Assembly: GCF_017894385.1 (NCBI RefSeq)
Contig: NZ_CP059560.1
Location: 3,286,001-3,350,000, forward strand
From: Aromatoleum petrolei
GTDB taxonomy: Bacteria; Pseudomonadota; Gammaproteobacteria; Burkholderiales; Rhodocyclaceae
Direction of reading: 5' to 3'
DNA: 64,000 bases
The translations under genes and the position numbers were made by a program. Below, piece after piece: positions 49,686-59,253 of this stretch (within the stretch, counting starts at the first letter, position 1; each line of letters begins with the position of its first letter). A model generated the notes under the pieces. It was not told where the DNA came from and ran no database searches. It was given only the letters and a program-made list of their open reading frames with translations.

Positions 49686-49699
49686 TTGATCTGGCTCAA
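49686..49699 (-). promoter_or_regulatory. FNR/Anr-like box TTGATCTGGCTCAA
   Basis: Nine of ten conserved positions of TTGAT-N4-ATCAA match. A TAGATT -10-like hexamer on the minus strand (49645-49640) would place the box near -60, a class I activator position. It may also affect the ABC permease gene, whose stop lies 22 bases away, but that gene is read away from it. Weak, single-site evidence. Confidence 0.35.
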
Positions 49700-49720
49700 A
49701 AAACCGTGATGAAGAAGTGG

Positions 49721-50920
49721 TTATTCAGAGCGCAGCGCTTCGACCGCATCGAGGCGTGCCGCACGGATTGCGGGAAGCACGCCGGCGACGAGCCCGATCG
49801 CCACCGCGAGAACCTCCGCGATGAGCACGAAATGCCACGGCGTATGGACCGGCAGGGCGGGAACGAGCAAGCCGACGAGCTGGGCGGCACCCGCACCTGC
49901 GATCAGTCCGAGCACGCCGCCGATGGCCGCGAGGGCGATGGCCTCGGCGAGGAAGAGGCGCAGGATCGTGGTGCGCCGCGCACCGATCGCGACCAGCAGC
50001 CCGATCTCGTTGGTACGTTCGGAGACCGCGATCGTCATGATCGTGACGATGCCGACGGCGCCCACCAGCAGCGAGATGCCGCCGAGTGCGCCGACTGCGG
50101 CGGTGAGGATGTCGAGGATATTCGACAGGCGCGCGAGCATGTCTTCCTGCGTCGTGAGCGTGACGTCGTCCTGACCGTGGCGGGCGACGAGCACCTTGCG
50201 GATGCCGGCGGCGACCCGCGGGGCCGGTACGGCCTCCTCGTAGGTGACGTTGATCTCCATCAGGCCTTCGCGGTTGTAGAGCGACAGCGCGCGCGAAGTC
50301 GGGATGTAGGCGGTGTCGTCGAGGTCGACGCCGAGGAACTGGCCCTTTTCCTCCATCACGCCGATCACGCGGTAGCGTTCGCCGCCAATGCGCAGTCGCT
50401 CGCCTAGGGCGTTGGCGCCGCCGAAGAGTTCGTGCTTGAGCTTGGCGCCGAGCACGACGAAGGCGCGCGCGCCGTTGGGGTCGTCGGGCGGGAGGAAACG
50501 CCCGACGCGCACGTGCATCGCGAAGATGCGATGCATCTCGGGACCGACGCCGTAAACGCTCGTGCGACGCACGCGGCCCGCGCCCTCGACGTCGGAATTG
50601 CCCCACACGATAGGTGTCACGCCGGTGACGTGCGGCACGCGTTCGAGCGCCAGGGCGTCGTCCAGGGTGAGCTGGCGCGCGGTGCTCGGCAGGCCGGGCG
50701 GCCCGCCGCGCGTGCCCTGGCGGCCCGGCGTGACCTCGATGATGTTGGTGCCGAACTGCGTGAATTCGTTGAGCACGAAACGGTGCAGGCCCTCGCCGAT
50801 GGAGGTCAGCAGGATCACCGCGGCAATGCCGACGCCGATGCCCAGCAGCGTGAGGAAGCTGCGCAGGCGGTGGGCGAGCAGCGAGCGCAGCGCGAGCTGG
50901 ATGAAGTCGCGCAGGCTCAT
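49721..50920 (-). CDS. MacB-like ABC transporter permease (second of two)
   Basis: A 399-residue permease with the MacB layout: an N-terminal helix (about 20-40), a large periplasmic domain (about 50-265) and three C-terminal helices (the FtsX domain, about 280-395). SERTNEIGLLVAIGARRTTILRLF is the FtsX coupling region. The start overlaps the upstream permease stop by four bases. With the ATPase and the membrane-fusion gene it should form an exporter (peptide, antibiotic or lipid) whose substrate is unknown. Confidence 0.88.
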   Translation of the reverse strand: MSLRDFIQLALRSLLAHRLRSFLTLLGIGVGIAAVILLTSIGEGLHRFVLNEFTQFGTNIIEVTPGRQGTRGGPPGLPSTARQLTLDDALALERVPHVTGVTPIVWGNSDVEGAGRVRRTSVYGVGPEMHRIFAMHVRVGRFLPPDDPNGARAFVVLGAKLKHELFGGANALGERLRIGGERYRVIGVMEEKGQFLGVDLDDTAYIPTSRALSLYNREGLMEINVTYEEAVPAPRVAAGIRKVLVARHGQDDVTLTTQEDMLARLSNILDILTAAVGALGGISLLVGAVGIVTIMTIAVSERTNEIGLLVAIGARRTTILRLFLAEAIALAAIGGVLGLIAGAGAAQLVGLLVPALPVHTPWHFVLIAEVLAVAIGLVAGVLPAIRAARLDAVEALRSE

Positions 50921-52125
50921 CGGCGGGACAGGGCCTGCACGGGGTCGAGGCGGGCGGCGCGTCGGGCGGGCATCACGCCGAACAGGATGCCGGTCGCGAG
51001 GGCCGTGCCGATGCCGGCGAACACGGCCCAGTCCGGTGGCCATGCGGGCAGTACCGGAAAAGCGAGGCGCAGGCCCCACGCGCCGAGGTGGCCCAGCGCG
51101 AAGCCGGCGAGTGCGCCCGCGAGCGACAGCAGCGCCGCCTCGGTGAGGAAGGCGAAGCGGATGTTGCGGCCGGTGGCGCCGAGCGCCTTGAGCAGGCCGA
51201 TCTCGGCGGTGCGCTGCGTGACGGCGACCAGCATCACGTTCATGACGAGGATGCCGGCGACGGCGAGGCTGATCGCAGCGATGCCGGCGACCGCCATCGT
51301 CAGCGCGCCGAGGATGCGGTCGAAGGTGCCGAGCACGGCGTCCTGCGTGATTAGCGTGACGTCGAGTTCGCCCTCGCGGCGCAGGCGCATGATGTCCTCG
51401 AGCTGCTGCTTCGCCGGCGCGATCGCGTCGCGGCTGCGCGCCTCGACGATGATGCGGAAGAGATTGTTGGTGTTGAACATCGCCTGCGCGGTGGCGACCG
51501 GCACGAACACCAGTTCGTCGGTGTTCATGCCCAGGCCCTGGCCAGTCTTGTCGAGCACGCCGATCACGCGCAGGCGCCGATCGCCGACGCGCACGATGCG
51601 GCCGATCGCCGGCTCGCTGCCGAAGATCTCGGCGCGCAGCTTGGTGCCGAGGACGGCGACCGCCGAGGCGCGGCCGAGGTCCTCGCGCGGCAGAAAGCTG
51701 CCTTCGGCCATGCGGAAGGCACGGATGTCGACGTAGTCGCCGCTGGTGCCCACGACCATGGCCTCGCGCAGGCGTCCGCCGTACGCGATCTCGGAACTGC
51801 CGACCGCCAGCGGCGCCATGCGGGTGACCAGCGGGGCGCGCAGCAGTGCCTCCGCGTCGCGTACCGTCAGGTCGCGCGGCGTGCTCGTGATCAGGTTGCC
51901 AAGCCCCAGGCCGCCCGTGGCCGTGCGGCCGGGGAGCACGATCACGAGATTGCTGCCGAGGGCGGAGAATTCATTCACGACGTAACGCCGCGCGCCGTCT
52001 CCCAGTGCGGTGAGCACGACGACCGCCGCCACGCCGATCGACATTGCCAGCACCATCAACGCGGTGCGCAGCGGATAGCCGGTGGCGGCGCGCGTCGCGA
52101 AGCGCAGCGTGTCGGCGGGTGTCAT
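50917..52125 (-). CDS. MacB-like ABC transporter permease (first of two)
   Basis: A 402-residue permease of the same layout: helix at about 20-40, periplasmic domain, and FtsX helices (about 285-400), with TQRTAEIGLLKALGATGRNIRF as coupling region. It is clearly a paralogue of the next gene, so the transporter is probably a heterodimer, unlike MacB, which is a homodimer with a fused ATPase. GGGAGG is five bases before ATG 52125 but lies in a hairpin arm. Confidence 0.88.
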   Translation of the reverse strand: MTPADTLRFATRAATGYPLRTALMVLAMSIGVAAVVVLTALGDGARRYVVNEFSALGSNLVIVLPGRTATGGLGLGNLITSTPRDLTVRDAEALLRAPLVTRMAPLAVGSSEIAYGGRLREAMVVGTSGDYVDIRAFRMAEGSFLPREDLGRASAVAVLGTKLRAEIFGSEPAIGRIVRVGDRRLRVIGVLDKTGQGLGMNTDELVFVPVATAQAMFNTNNLFRIIVEARSRDAIAPAKQQLEDIMRLRREGELDVTLITQDAVLGTFDRILGALTMAVAGIAAISLAVAGILVMNVMLVAVTQRTAEIGLLKALGATGRNIRFAFLTEAALLSLAGALAGFALGHLGAWGLRLAFPVLPAWPPDWAVFAGIGTALATGILFGVMPARRAARLDPVQALSRR

Positions 52126-52178
52126 CAGGCCTCCCGCCGGGCCGCCCCAAGGGAGGCCTGCGCCCCCTTGGGGGGCAG
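52126..52178 (-). promoter_or_regulatory. Leader with two mutually exclusive hairpins, one covering the permease ribosome binding site
   Basis: On the mRNA strand, hairpin I pairs CCCCAAGGG (plus 52165-52173) with CCCUUGGGG (52145-52153). Hairpin II pairs CAGGCCUCCC (52151-52160) with GGGAGGCCUG (52126-52135). Both arms are perfect (9 and 10 bp). They share the CCUCCC bases, so only one can form. Hairpin II contains the GGGAGG site and ends at the ATG. The sequence also resembles a GC-rich intergenic repeat that I recall from Rhodocyclales and Burkholderiales. Confidence 0.65.
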
Positions 52179-52209
52179 CGAGTAATGCGAGCATGGAAGT
52201 CGTTTCATC

Positions 52210-52902
52210 TCACGCGGGCGCGGGCTCGCGCACGTCCTGCAGCAGGCGCCCGTCCTCCATCAGCAGGCGCCGGCGGGCGCGTCCGCCCATGACGGGGTCG
52301 TGGGTGACGACGATCAGCGTCACGCCCGAAGCGTTCAGCTCTTCCAGCAGGTGCGTGACGTCCTGGCCAGTCGCGCGGTCGAGGTTGCCGGTCGGCTCGT
52401 CGGCGAGGATCACGGTGGGGCGCATGATCGTCGCGCGCGCGATCGCAACGCGCTGGCGCTGGCCGCCCGACAGTTCGTCCGGGCGATGGCCCGCGCGCGG
52501 TTCCAGGCCGAAGTCCTTCAGCGCCTGCGTCACGCGCGCATGGCGCTCGGTGGGCGGGATGCCGGCGAGCATCAGGGGCAGGGCGATGTTCTCGGCGGCG
52601 GTGAGGCGCGGCACGAGGTGGAAGCTCTGGAACACGAAGCCGATGCGCGTGCGGCGCACTTCGGCCTGTTCATCGGGCGAGAGCGTGGTGACGTCGCGCC
52701 CTTCGAGGCGGTAGGTGCCGGTGTTCGGGCGATCGAGCAGGCCCAGCAGGTTCAGCAGCGTCGACTTGCCCGAGCCAGAGGGGCCCATCACGGCGACGTA
52801 TTCCCCGCGCTCGATCGACACGCTCAACTCGTGCAGCGCATGGACCTCGCTGTCGCCGAGCTTGAAGATGCGCTCGATGCCGGAGAGTTCGATCTGCGCC
52901 AT
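52210..52902 (-). CDS. ABC transporter ATPase (MacB/LolD type)
   Basis: A 230-residue stand-alone ATPase: Walker A GPSGSGKST (40-48), signature LSGGQRQR, Walker B VILADEPTGNLD, and VVTHDP with the switch His. LolD/MacB-like LAAENIALPLMLAG-type helical motif is present. It starts 8 bases after the membrane-fusion gene and is followed, after an 84-base gap with a structured leader, by two permease genes. Confidence 0.92.
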   Translation of the reverse strand: MAQIELSGIERIFKLGDSEVHALHELSVSIERGEYVAVMGPSGSGKSTLLNLLGLLDRPNTGTYRLEGRDVTTLSPDEQAEVRRTRIGFVFQSFHLVPRLTAAENIALPLMLAGIPPTERHARVTQALKDFGLEPRAGHRPDELSGGQRQRVAIARATIMRPTVILADEPTGNLDRATGQDVTHLLEELNASGVTLIVVTHDPVMGGRARRRLLMEDGRLLQDVREPAPA

Positions 52903-52910
52903 CGCCGCCC

Positions 52911-54074
52911 TCAGCGCGAGGCCCCGGCCCCGTCTTCCGGCCGCACGCGCGCGCCGGCCTTCACCCCTTCGCGTTCCAGCGAGGCGACGATGCGCTCGCC
53001 CTCGGCGAGGCCTTCTAGCACCTCGGTGAACTCCCAGTTCGCGACGCCGGCCTTGATCAGGCGCTCCTCGAGCAGACCGTCGTCGGCACGGTAGAGCAGC
53101 ACGCGATTGCCTTCGCGCAGCGTCGAGGTCGGCACGCGCAGCGTGTTCTCGCGCACGGCCAGCACGATCTCGGCGTCTGCGCTGTAGCCGACGAGCAGCC
53201 CCCTGGCGTCCTCGGGGTTCGCGAAGTCGATGTCGACCTCCACGGTGCGCGCCTGCTTCTCGACTGCCGTGATGTAGGGAGCGATGCGTTTCACGCGCGC
53301 CTCGAAGACCTTGCCCGGCAAGGCGTCGAGCGTCACGCGAGTCGGCTGGCCGGGGTGGATCTTGGGGGCATCGATCTCGTCCATCGGCGCCTTCACGTAC
53401 AGGCAACTGTCGTCGATGAGGTCGATCGCGGGCGGCGTCGGGACGCCCGGGGGGGACGGCGTCGAGTATTCGCCCAGTTCCCCGGTGATCTTCGCGACGG
53501 TACCCGAGAAGGGCGCGATCAGTACCGTGCGCTGGCGGTCGGTCGAAGTCGCATTGATCTGGGCTTCGGCCGTGCGCGTGTCGGCTCGCGCGGTCTCACA
53601 GGCGGCGCGGCGCGCGCGCGCCTCGGTACGCGCCTGTTCGACGCGCGAGGCGGAGACGAACTTGCGCTCGAAGAGTCCTTCCTGGCGCGCGGCCTCGCGC
53701 TCGGCGTTGTCCGCCTGCGCACAGGCTTCCTGCACGCGTTTGCGTGCCGTCTCCAGTTGCGCGCGATTGACCGCGAGCCGCGCCTCCTGGTCTTCGTTCC
53801 ACAGCCGCAGCAGCACCTGGCCCGCCTGCACGCGGTCGCCTTCCTTCACGCCGAGATAATCGATGCGTCCGCCGATGATGGTCGACAGCTTGGTGCGCTG
53901 GCAGGCCTCGATCTCGCCCGCGCGCGTGTTCGACAGGGTCGCCTCGACGGTGCCGCGCGCGACCTCGACGAGGCGTACGGGAATGGGCTTGGGGCGGGAG
54001 AGCCACCAGATGGCCCCGGCGGCGAGGGCGAGGACGACGAAGACGATCAGGCTGCGTCGGACGAGGGGCTTCAT
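52911..54074 (-). CDS. Periplasmic membrane-fusion (HlyD/MacA-like) protein
   Basis: A 387-residue protein with an N-terminal membrane anchor (about 8-26, IVFVVLALAAGAIWW), a biotinyl-lipoyl-like segment (GGRIDYLGVKEGDRVQAGQVLL), a coiled-coil hairpin (about 100-165, rich in Arg/Ala/Glu) and the beta-barrel part. It links the ABC permease to an outer-membrane channel (TolC type), which is not in the window. First gene of the exporter operon, 91 bases after glnS on the same strand. Confidence 0.9.
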   Translation of the reverse strand: MKPLVRRSLIVFVVLALAAGAIWWLSRPKPIPVRLVEVARGTVEATLSNTRAGEIEACQRTKLSTIIGGRIDYLGVKEGDRVQAGQVLLRLWNEDQEARLAVNRAQLETARKRVQEACAQADNAEREAARQEGLFERKFVSASRVEQARTEARARRAACETARADTRTAEAQINATSTDRQRTVLIAPFSGTVAKITGELGEYSTPSPPGVPTPPAIDLIDDSCLYVKAPMDEIDAPKIHPGQPTRVTLDALPGKVFEARVKRIAPYITAVEKQARTVEVDIDFANPEDARGLLVGYSADAEIVLAVRENTLRVPTSTLREGNRVLLYRADDGLLEERLIKAGVANWEFTEVLEGLAEGERIVASLEREGVKAGARVRPEDGAGASR

Positions 54075-54165
54075 GAGGTTCCTGCGCGGTTTCCAAACGG
54101 CATGTCAGGGGCCGATGATCCGCCCTTCGCCGGATGTGCGCAACCGCGCAGGGAGAGCCGTCTCG

Positions 54166-55902
<1,737 letters not shown>

Positions 55903-56131
55903 GGGGAGAAGCCTCGATTCTAAGGGCGAAAATTTCAGGAATCCGCGATTTTAGCGCGTCGGCGCCCGGAATGAGCCCCCGGCACCGGTTGGGGCATCGG
56001 CGGCGGGCCTTGCTGGGCTAGAATTCCATCCGATTGCCATTCACTGGACGACCCATGCATTACAGCCGAATCGGCCTGCGCGGCGAGCGCCCGATGCCCG
56101 GAAGCGCCCTTGTTTGCACGGGAGCCGGGCG

Positions 56132-56530
56132 ATGAGCGCGCCGCTGGCGACCCTGCCCGCATTCGCGGCGATCGGTATCGGCGCCGCGCTCGGCGCGTGG
56201 CTGCGCTGGGGATTGGGCCTGCTGCTCAACCCGCTCTTCCTGGTGGTTCCGCTCGGCACGCTCTCTGCCAATCTGCTCGGCGGTCTGCTGATGGGGGCCG
56301 CGCTGGCGTGGATCCACGCGGTGCCCGAGATGTCGCCGACCCTGCGCCTGCTGATGACCACGGGCTTTCTCGGCGGACTCACGACCTTCTCGACCTTCTC
56401 CGCCGAAGGCCTGCACCTCGTGCAGCGCGGCGAATGGGCGTGGCTCGCGCTGCACACGTTGCTGCACGTGCTGGGATCGCTGGCGATGGCGTGGGCAGGC
56501 TACGCGGCGTTCAACGCGTGGCGCGGCTGA
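56132..56530 (+). CDS. crcB: CrcB (Fluc), fluoride ion channel
   Basis: A 132-residue four-helix membrane protein that exports fluoride as a dual-topology dimer. GTLSANLLGGLLMG and TGFLGGLTTFSTFSAEG are the channel motifs. ATG 56132 has GGGAG seven bases upstream; a TTG 18 bases earlier is less likely. No fluoride riboswitch is seen upstream. It is divergent from glnS. Confidence 0.95.
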   Translation: MSAPLATLPAFAAIGIGAALGAWLRWGLGLLLNPLFLVVPLGTLSANLLGGLLMGAALAWIHAVPEMSPTLRLLMTTGFLGGLTTFSTFSAEGLHLVQRGEWAWLALHTLLHVLGSLAMAWAGYAAFNAWRG

Positions 56531-56543
56531 ATCCGCGATTGGC

Positions 56544-57836
56544 TCATTCCCGGCCCGCGAGCCAGTCGGCCGCCCCGAGCCCCGCCGCCCGGCCGGTGGC
56601 GAAGCAGGCCGTAAGCAGATAACCGCCGGTCGGCGCCTCCCAGTCGAGCATCTCGCCGCAGCAGAACACGCCGGGGAGCGCGCGCAGCATCAGGCGATCG
56701 TCGAGCGCCTCGAACAGCACCCCGCCCGCGCTGCTGATCGCCTCGTCGAGCGGGCGCGCTGCGGCCAGCACGATCGGCAGGGCCTTGATTGCGGCGGCGA
56801 GGCGGTTTGCGTCGGCAAAGACGTCCTTCGTCGTGCACTCGCGCAGCAGGCCCGCCTTCACGCCCTCGATCCCGGCCTTGCTCTGCAGGTGGCTCGCCAT
56901 CGAGCGCGAGCCGCGCGGCCGTGCGAGATCCGCCGCGAGGCGTTCCAGGCTGCGACCGGGCGCGAGGTCGAGGTGCACCGTCGCCAATCCCGTGGTGGCT
57001 ATCGTGTCGCGCAGCGGCGCCGACAGCGCGTAGATCAGCCCGCCCTCGATGCCGCTGGCCGAGATCATGCACTCGCCTGCGCGCTCATGCGTCTGCCCGC
57101 GGGCGTCGCTGACGCGCGCCGCAACCGATTTCACCGGCGCGCCGGCGAAGCGCTCGAGGAAATGCGCGCTCCAGCCGGCAGCCGCGTTGCCTGCGAGGAC
57201 GTCGACGTCGAAGCCGCAGTTTGCCGGCTTCAGCGGGGCGAGCTCCACACCGCGTCGCGCGAGCCACGGCATCCAGGCGCCGTCCGAGCCGAGCTTCGCC
57301 CAGCTCCCGCCGCCCAGCGCGAGGATCACCGCGTCGACCGCGATGCGGCACTCCCCTTCGGGCGTCGCGAAGCGCAGGCCGCGCGTCGGATCCTTGTCGC
57401 CGCCGTGCTCGTCGTCCCAGCCCAGCCAGCGATGCCGCACGTGCAGGCGCACCCCCGCCTGCCGCAGGCGGTGCAGCCAGGCGCGCAGCAGTGGCGCGGC
57501 CTTCATTTCCTTGGGGAAAACGCGGCCCGAACTGCCGACGAAGGTCTCGATGCCGAGTTTCGCCGCCCAGGAGCGCAATGCGGCGGCACCGAAACGCTCC
57601 AGCAGGGGCGCGAGTTCGGCCTGTCGTTCGCGGTAGCGGGTGACGAAGGCGGCGGGCGGCTCCGCATGGGTGAGGTTCAGCCCGCCGATCCCCGCGAGCA
57701 GGAACTTGCGCCCCGGCGAAGGCATCGCGTCGTAGACGTCGACCGTGCAGCCGCGCGTCGCGAGCATCTCCGCCGCCATCAGCCCGGCCGGGCCGGCGCC
57801 AATCACCGCGACCCGCGGCGCCGTCCTGTCGCTCAT
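56544..57836 (-). CDS. FAD-dependent flavoprotein of the TIGR03862/HI0933 type
   Basis: A 430-residue flavoprotein. The N-terminal VAVIGAGPAGLMAAEMLA is the dinucleotide-binding GxGxxG motif, PSPGRKFLLAGIGGLNLTHAE follows, and the C-terminal GVFCCGEMLDWEAPTGGYLL is the second FAD motif. The exact reaction of this family is unknown. The ATG overlaps the stop of the glycosylase gene by four bases, so the two are translated together. Confidence 0.9.
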   Translation of the reverse strand: MSDRTAPRVAVIGAGPAGLMAAEMLATRGCTVDVYDAMPSPGRKFLLAGIGGLNLTHAEPPAAFVTRYRERQAELAPLLERFGAAALRSWAAKLGIETFVGSSGRVFPKEMKAAPLLRAWLHRLRQAGVRLHVRHRWLGWDDEHGGDKDPTRGLRFATPEGECRIAVDAVILALGGGSWAKLGSDGAWMPWLARRGVELAPLKPANCGFDVDVLAGNAAAGWSAHFLERFAGAPVKSVAARVSDARGQTHERAGECMISASGIEGGLIYALSAPLRDTIATTGLATVHLDLAPGRSLERLAADLARPRGSRSMASHLQSKAGIEGVKAGLLRECTTKDVFADANRLAAAIKALPIVLAAARPLDEAISSAGGVLFEALDDRLMLRALPGVFCCGEMLDWEAPTGGYLLTACFATGRAAGLGAADWLAGRE

Positions 57837-58327
57837 CGTGCAATCTCCTGCCAGGCCGCAAGCTTCCGCGCATACGACCAGCTCGCGTTCGCCGGACTCG
57901 TCGACGGCAGCCGTGTCCAGGCGATCGTCGCATCGAGTGCAGGCGCGACGTGCCGCCGGAACAGCGTCGCGGCCGCCGTGCCGTTGAGGAACACGCGCGC
58001 GATGCCCGGATGCACGGCGAAGAAGGCCGCGAAGTCGTTCACCTCCATCGACGCGGGTTCGATGTCCGTATCCAGGCTGCCCCTACGCCGGCACGCGCCG
58101 AGAACATCCCACAGCGCATAGCCGCGCTCGGCGTAGCACCGCGCGCGTTCCGCATACGGCAGGGCAGCGTCGATGCCCAGCACCGCACACACGATGGGCC
58201 AGAAACCGTTGCGCGGATGGGCGTAATACTGACCTGCGGCGAGCGAGGCCGCCCCCGGCATGCTGCCCAGGATCAGGGTGTGCGCATGGGGCAGGGCGAT
58301 CGGCGGGAAACCTTCGAGTCGGGACAT
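57833..58327 (-). CDS. DNA-deoxyinosine glycosylase, uracil-DNA glycosylase superfamily
   Basis: A 164-residue protein with the UDG fold. LGSMPGAASLAAGQYYAHPRN is the water-activating motif region (GSxPG type), VFLNG the middle strand, and RLPSTSPANASW the C-terminal loop motif. I take it as the deoxyinosine/hypoxanthine glycosylase group, which removes deaminated bases. ATG 58327 starts at this motif-bearing frame; an upstream ATG at 58630 adds no homologous sequence and runs antisense to the next gene. Followed by a flavoprotein gene with a four-base overlap. Confidence 0.82.
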   Translation of the reverse strand: MSRLEGFPPIALPHAHTLILGSMPGAASLAAGQYYAHPRNGFWPIVCAVLGIDAALPYAERARCYAERGYALWDVLGACRRRGSLDTDIEPASMEVNDFAAFFAVHPGIARVFLNGTAAATLFRRHVAPALDATIAWTRLPSTSPANASWSYARKLAAWQEIAR

Positions 58328-58472
58328 CGCGGAAAGCGGGAACAGGGTAAGGGACGACGGCACGCAAGGTAGCCGGCCGCGCCTTGCCCGGCAAGTCCGG
58401 TCGCCGGGAATCCTTTCGCTTTGTTTGGAGTCCAACGGGCGTCTCATCAAGGGAGACAAGGAGGAATTCGCC

Positions 58473-59069
58473 ATGAACACCCACAACTTACCCAAGATGC
58501 TGTACTCGTATTCGGAGGGCTGGCAGGACCTGATCCAGGTGCATCCGACCGTCGCGAAGATCTTCACGATGTACGTGATGCCGATGTCGCTGATCCCGCC
58601 GGCGATGTTCCTGTACTCGATGTTCGCCACGCCGGGCGCGGTGTTTCCCGAACTGGTGCCGCAGATCAGCGTCGGTGAGGCGCTTGCAGCGGCAGTCGCG
58701 TTCTATGTCGCGGAACTGGCGATGGTCGCGCTGATGGCTTCCATCATCCAGCAGATGGGGGACGTCGTGGATGCCAAACCGCCGTACTCCGAGTCCTTCA
58801 TCCTCGCCGCGGTCGCGCCGACTCCGTTGTGGCTCTCCGCGCTGGCGCTGTTCATCCCCTCCGCCTGGGTGGCGGGGATCGTCGTTGCGCTCGCGTGGGT
58901 CGCCTCGTCAGCGCTGATCTATCACGGCGTCTATCCGCTCTTCAAACTCGAGGACAAGAGCAAGTCCCGCCTGATGGGCTCCTTCGTCCTCACTGCGGGC
59001 GTGATCGCCTGGGGTGCGTTGCTGGTCGTGCTCGCGCTGGCGATGAGCATGATCGTCGGCCTGCGCTGA
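58473..59069 (+). CDS. Yip1/DUF1282 family membrane protein
   Basis: A 198-residue protein with five membrane helices; the N-terminal MLYSYSEGWQDLIQVHPTV and the central QQMGDVVDAKPPYSESFILAAVAPTPLW loop are typical of Yip1-like proteins. Function in bacteria is not established. AAGGAGG is eight bases upstream of the ATG. Its own 145-base upstream gap holds no gene. The next gene on this strand also codes for a membrane protein, 184 bases downstream. Confidence 0.85.
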   Translation: MNTHNLPKMLYSYSEGWQDLIQVHPTVAKIFTMYVMPMSLIPPAMFLYSMFATPGAVFPELVPQISVGEALAAAVAFYVAELAMVALMASIIQQMGDVVDAKPPYSESFILAAVAPTPLWLSALALFIPSAWVAGIVVALAWVASSALIYHGVYPLFKLEDKSKSRLMGSFVLTAGVIAWGALLVVLALAMSMIVGLR

Positions 59070-59253
59070 ACGCATGCCTGCCGCGCCGGATGCCGCGAGG
59101 CGTCCGGCGCCCCCGCTCAGTCGCCCGGCGCCGCTCTTATGACGGTGGCGGCGCCGGGTGCTACCATCATGTCATTTCATGGGGCGCATGAGAGCCGCAT
59201 CCTGCGGTCGCGACCGTCGGTCGGGGCGCGTGCGATGAATCCTCGGAGACGTG

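Noticed and set aside
55903..56131. Possible fluoride riboswitch before crcB.
   Set aside because: The conserved crcB-motif blocks are not present in this stretch; only a TAGAAT hexamer stands out.
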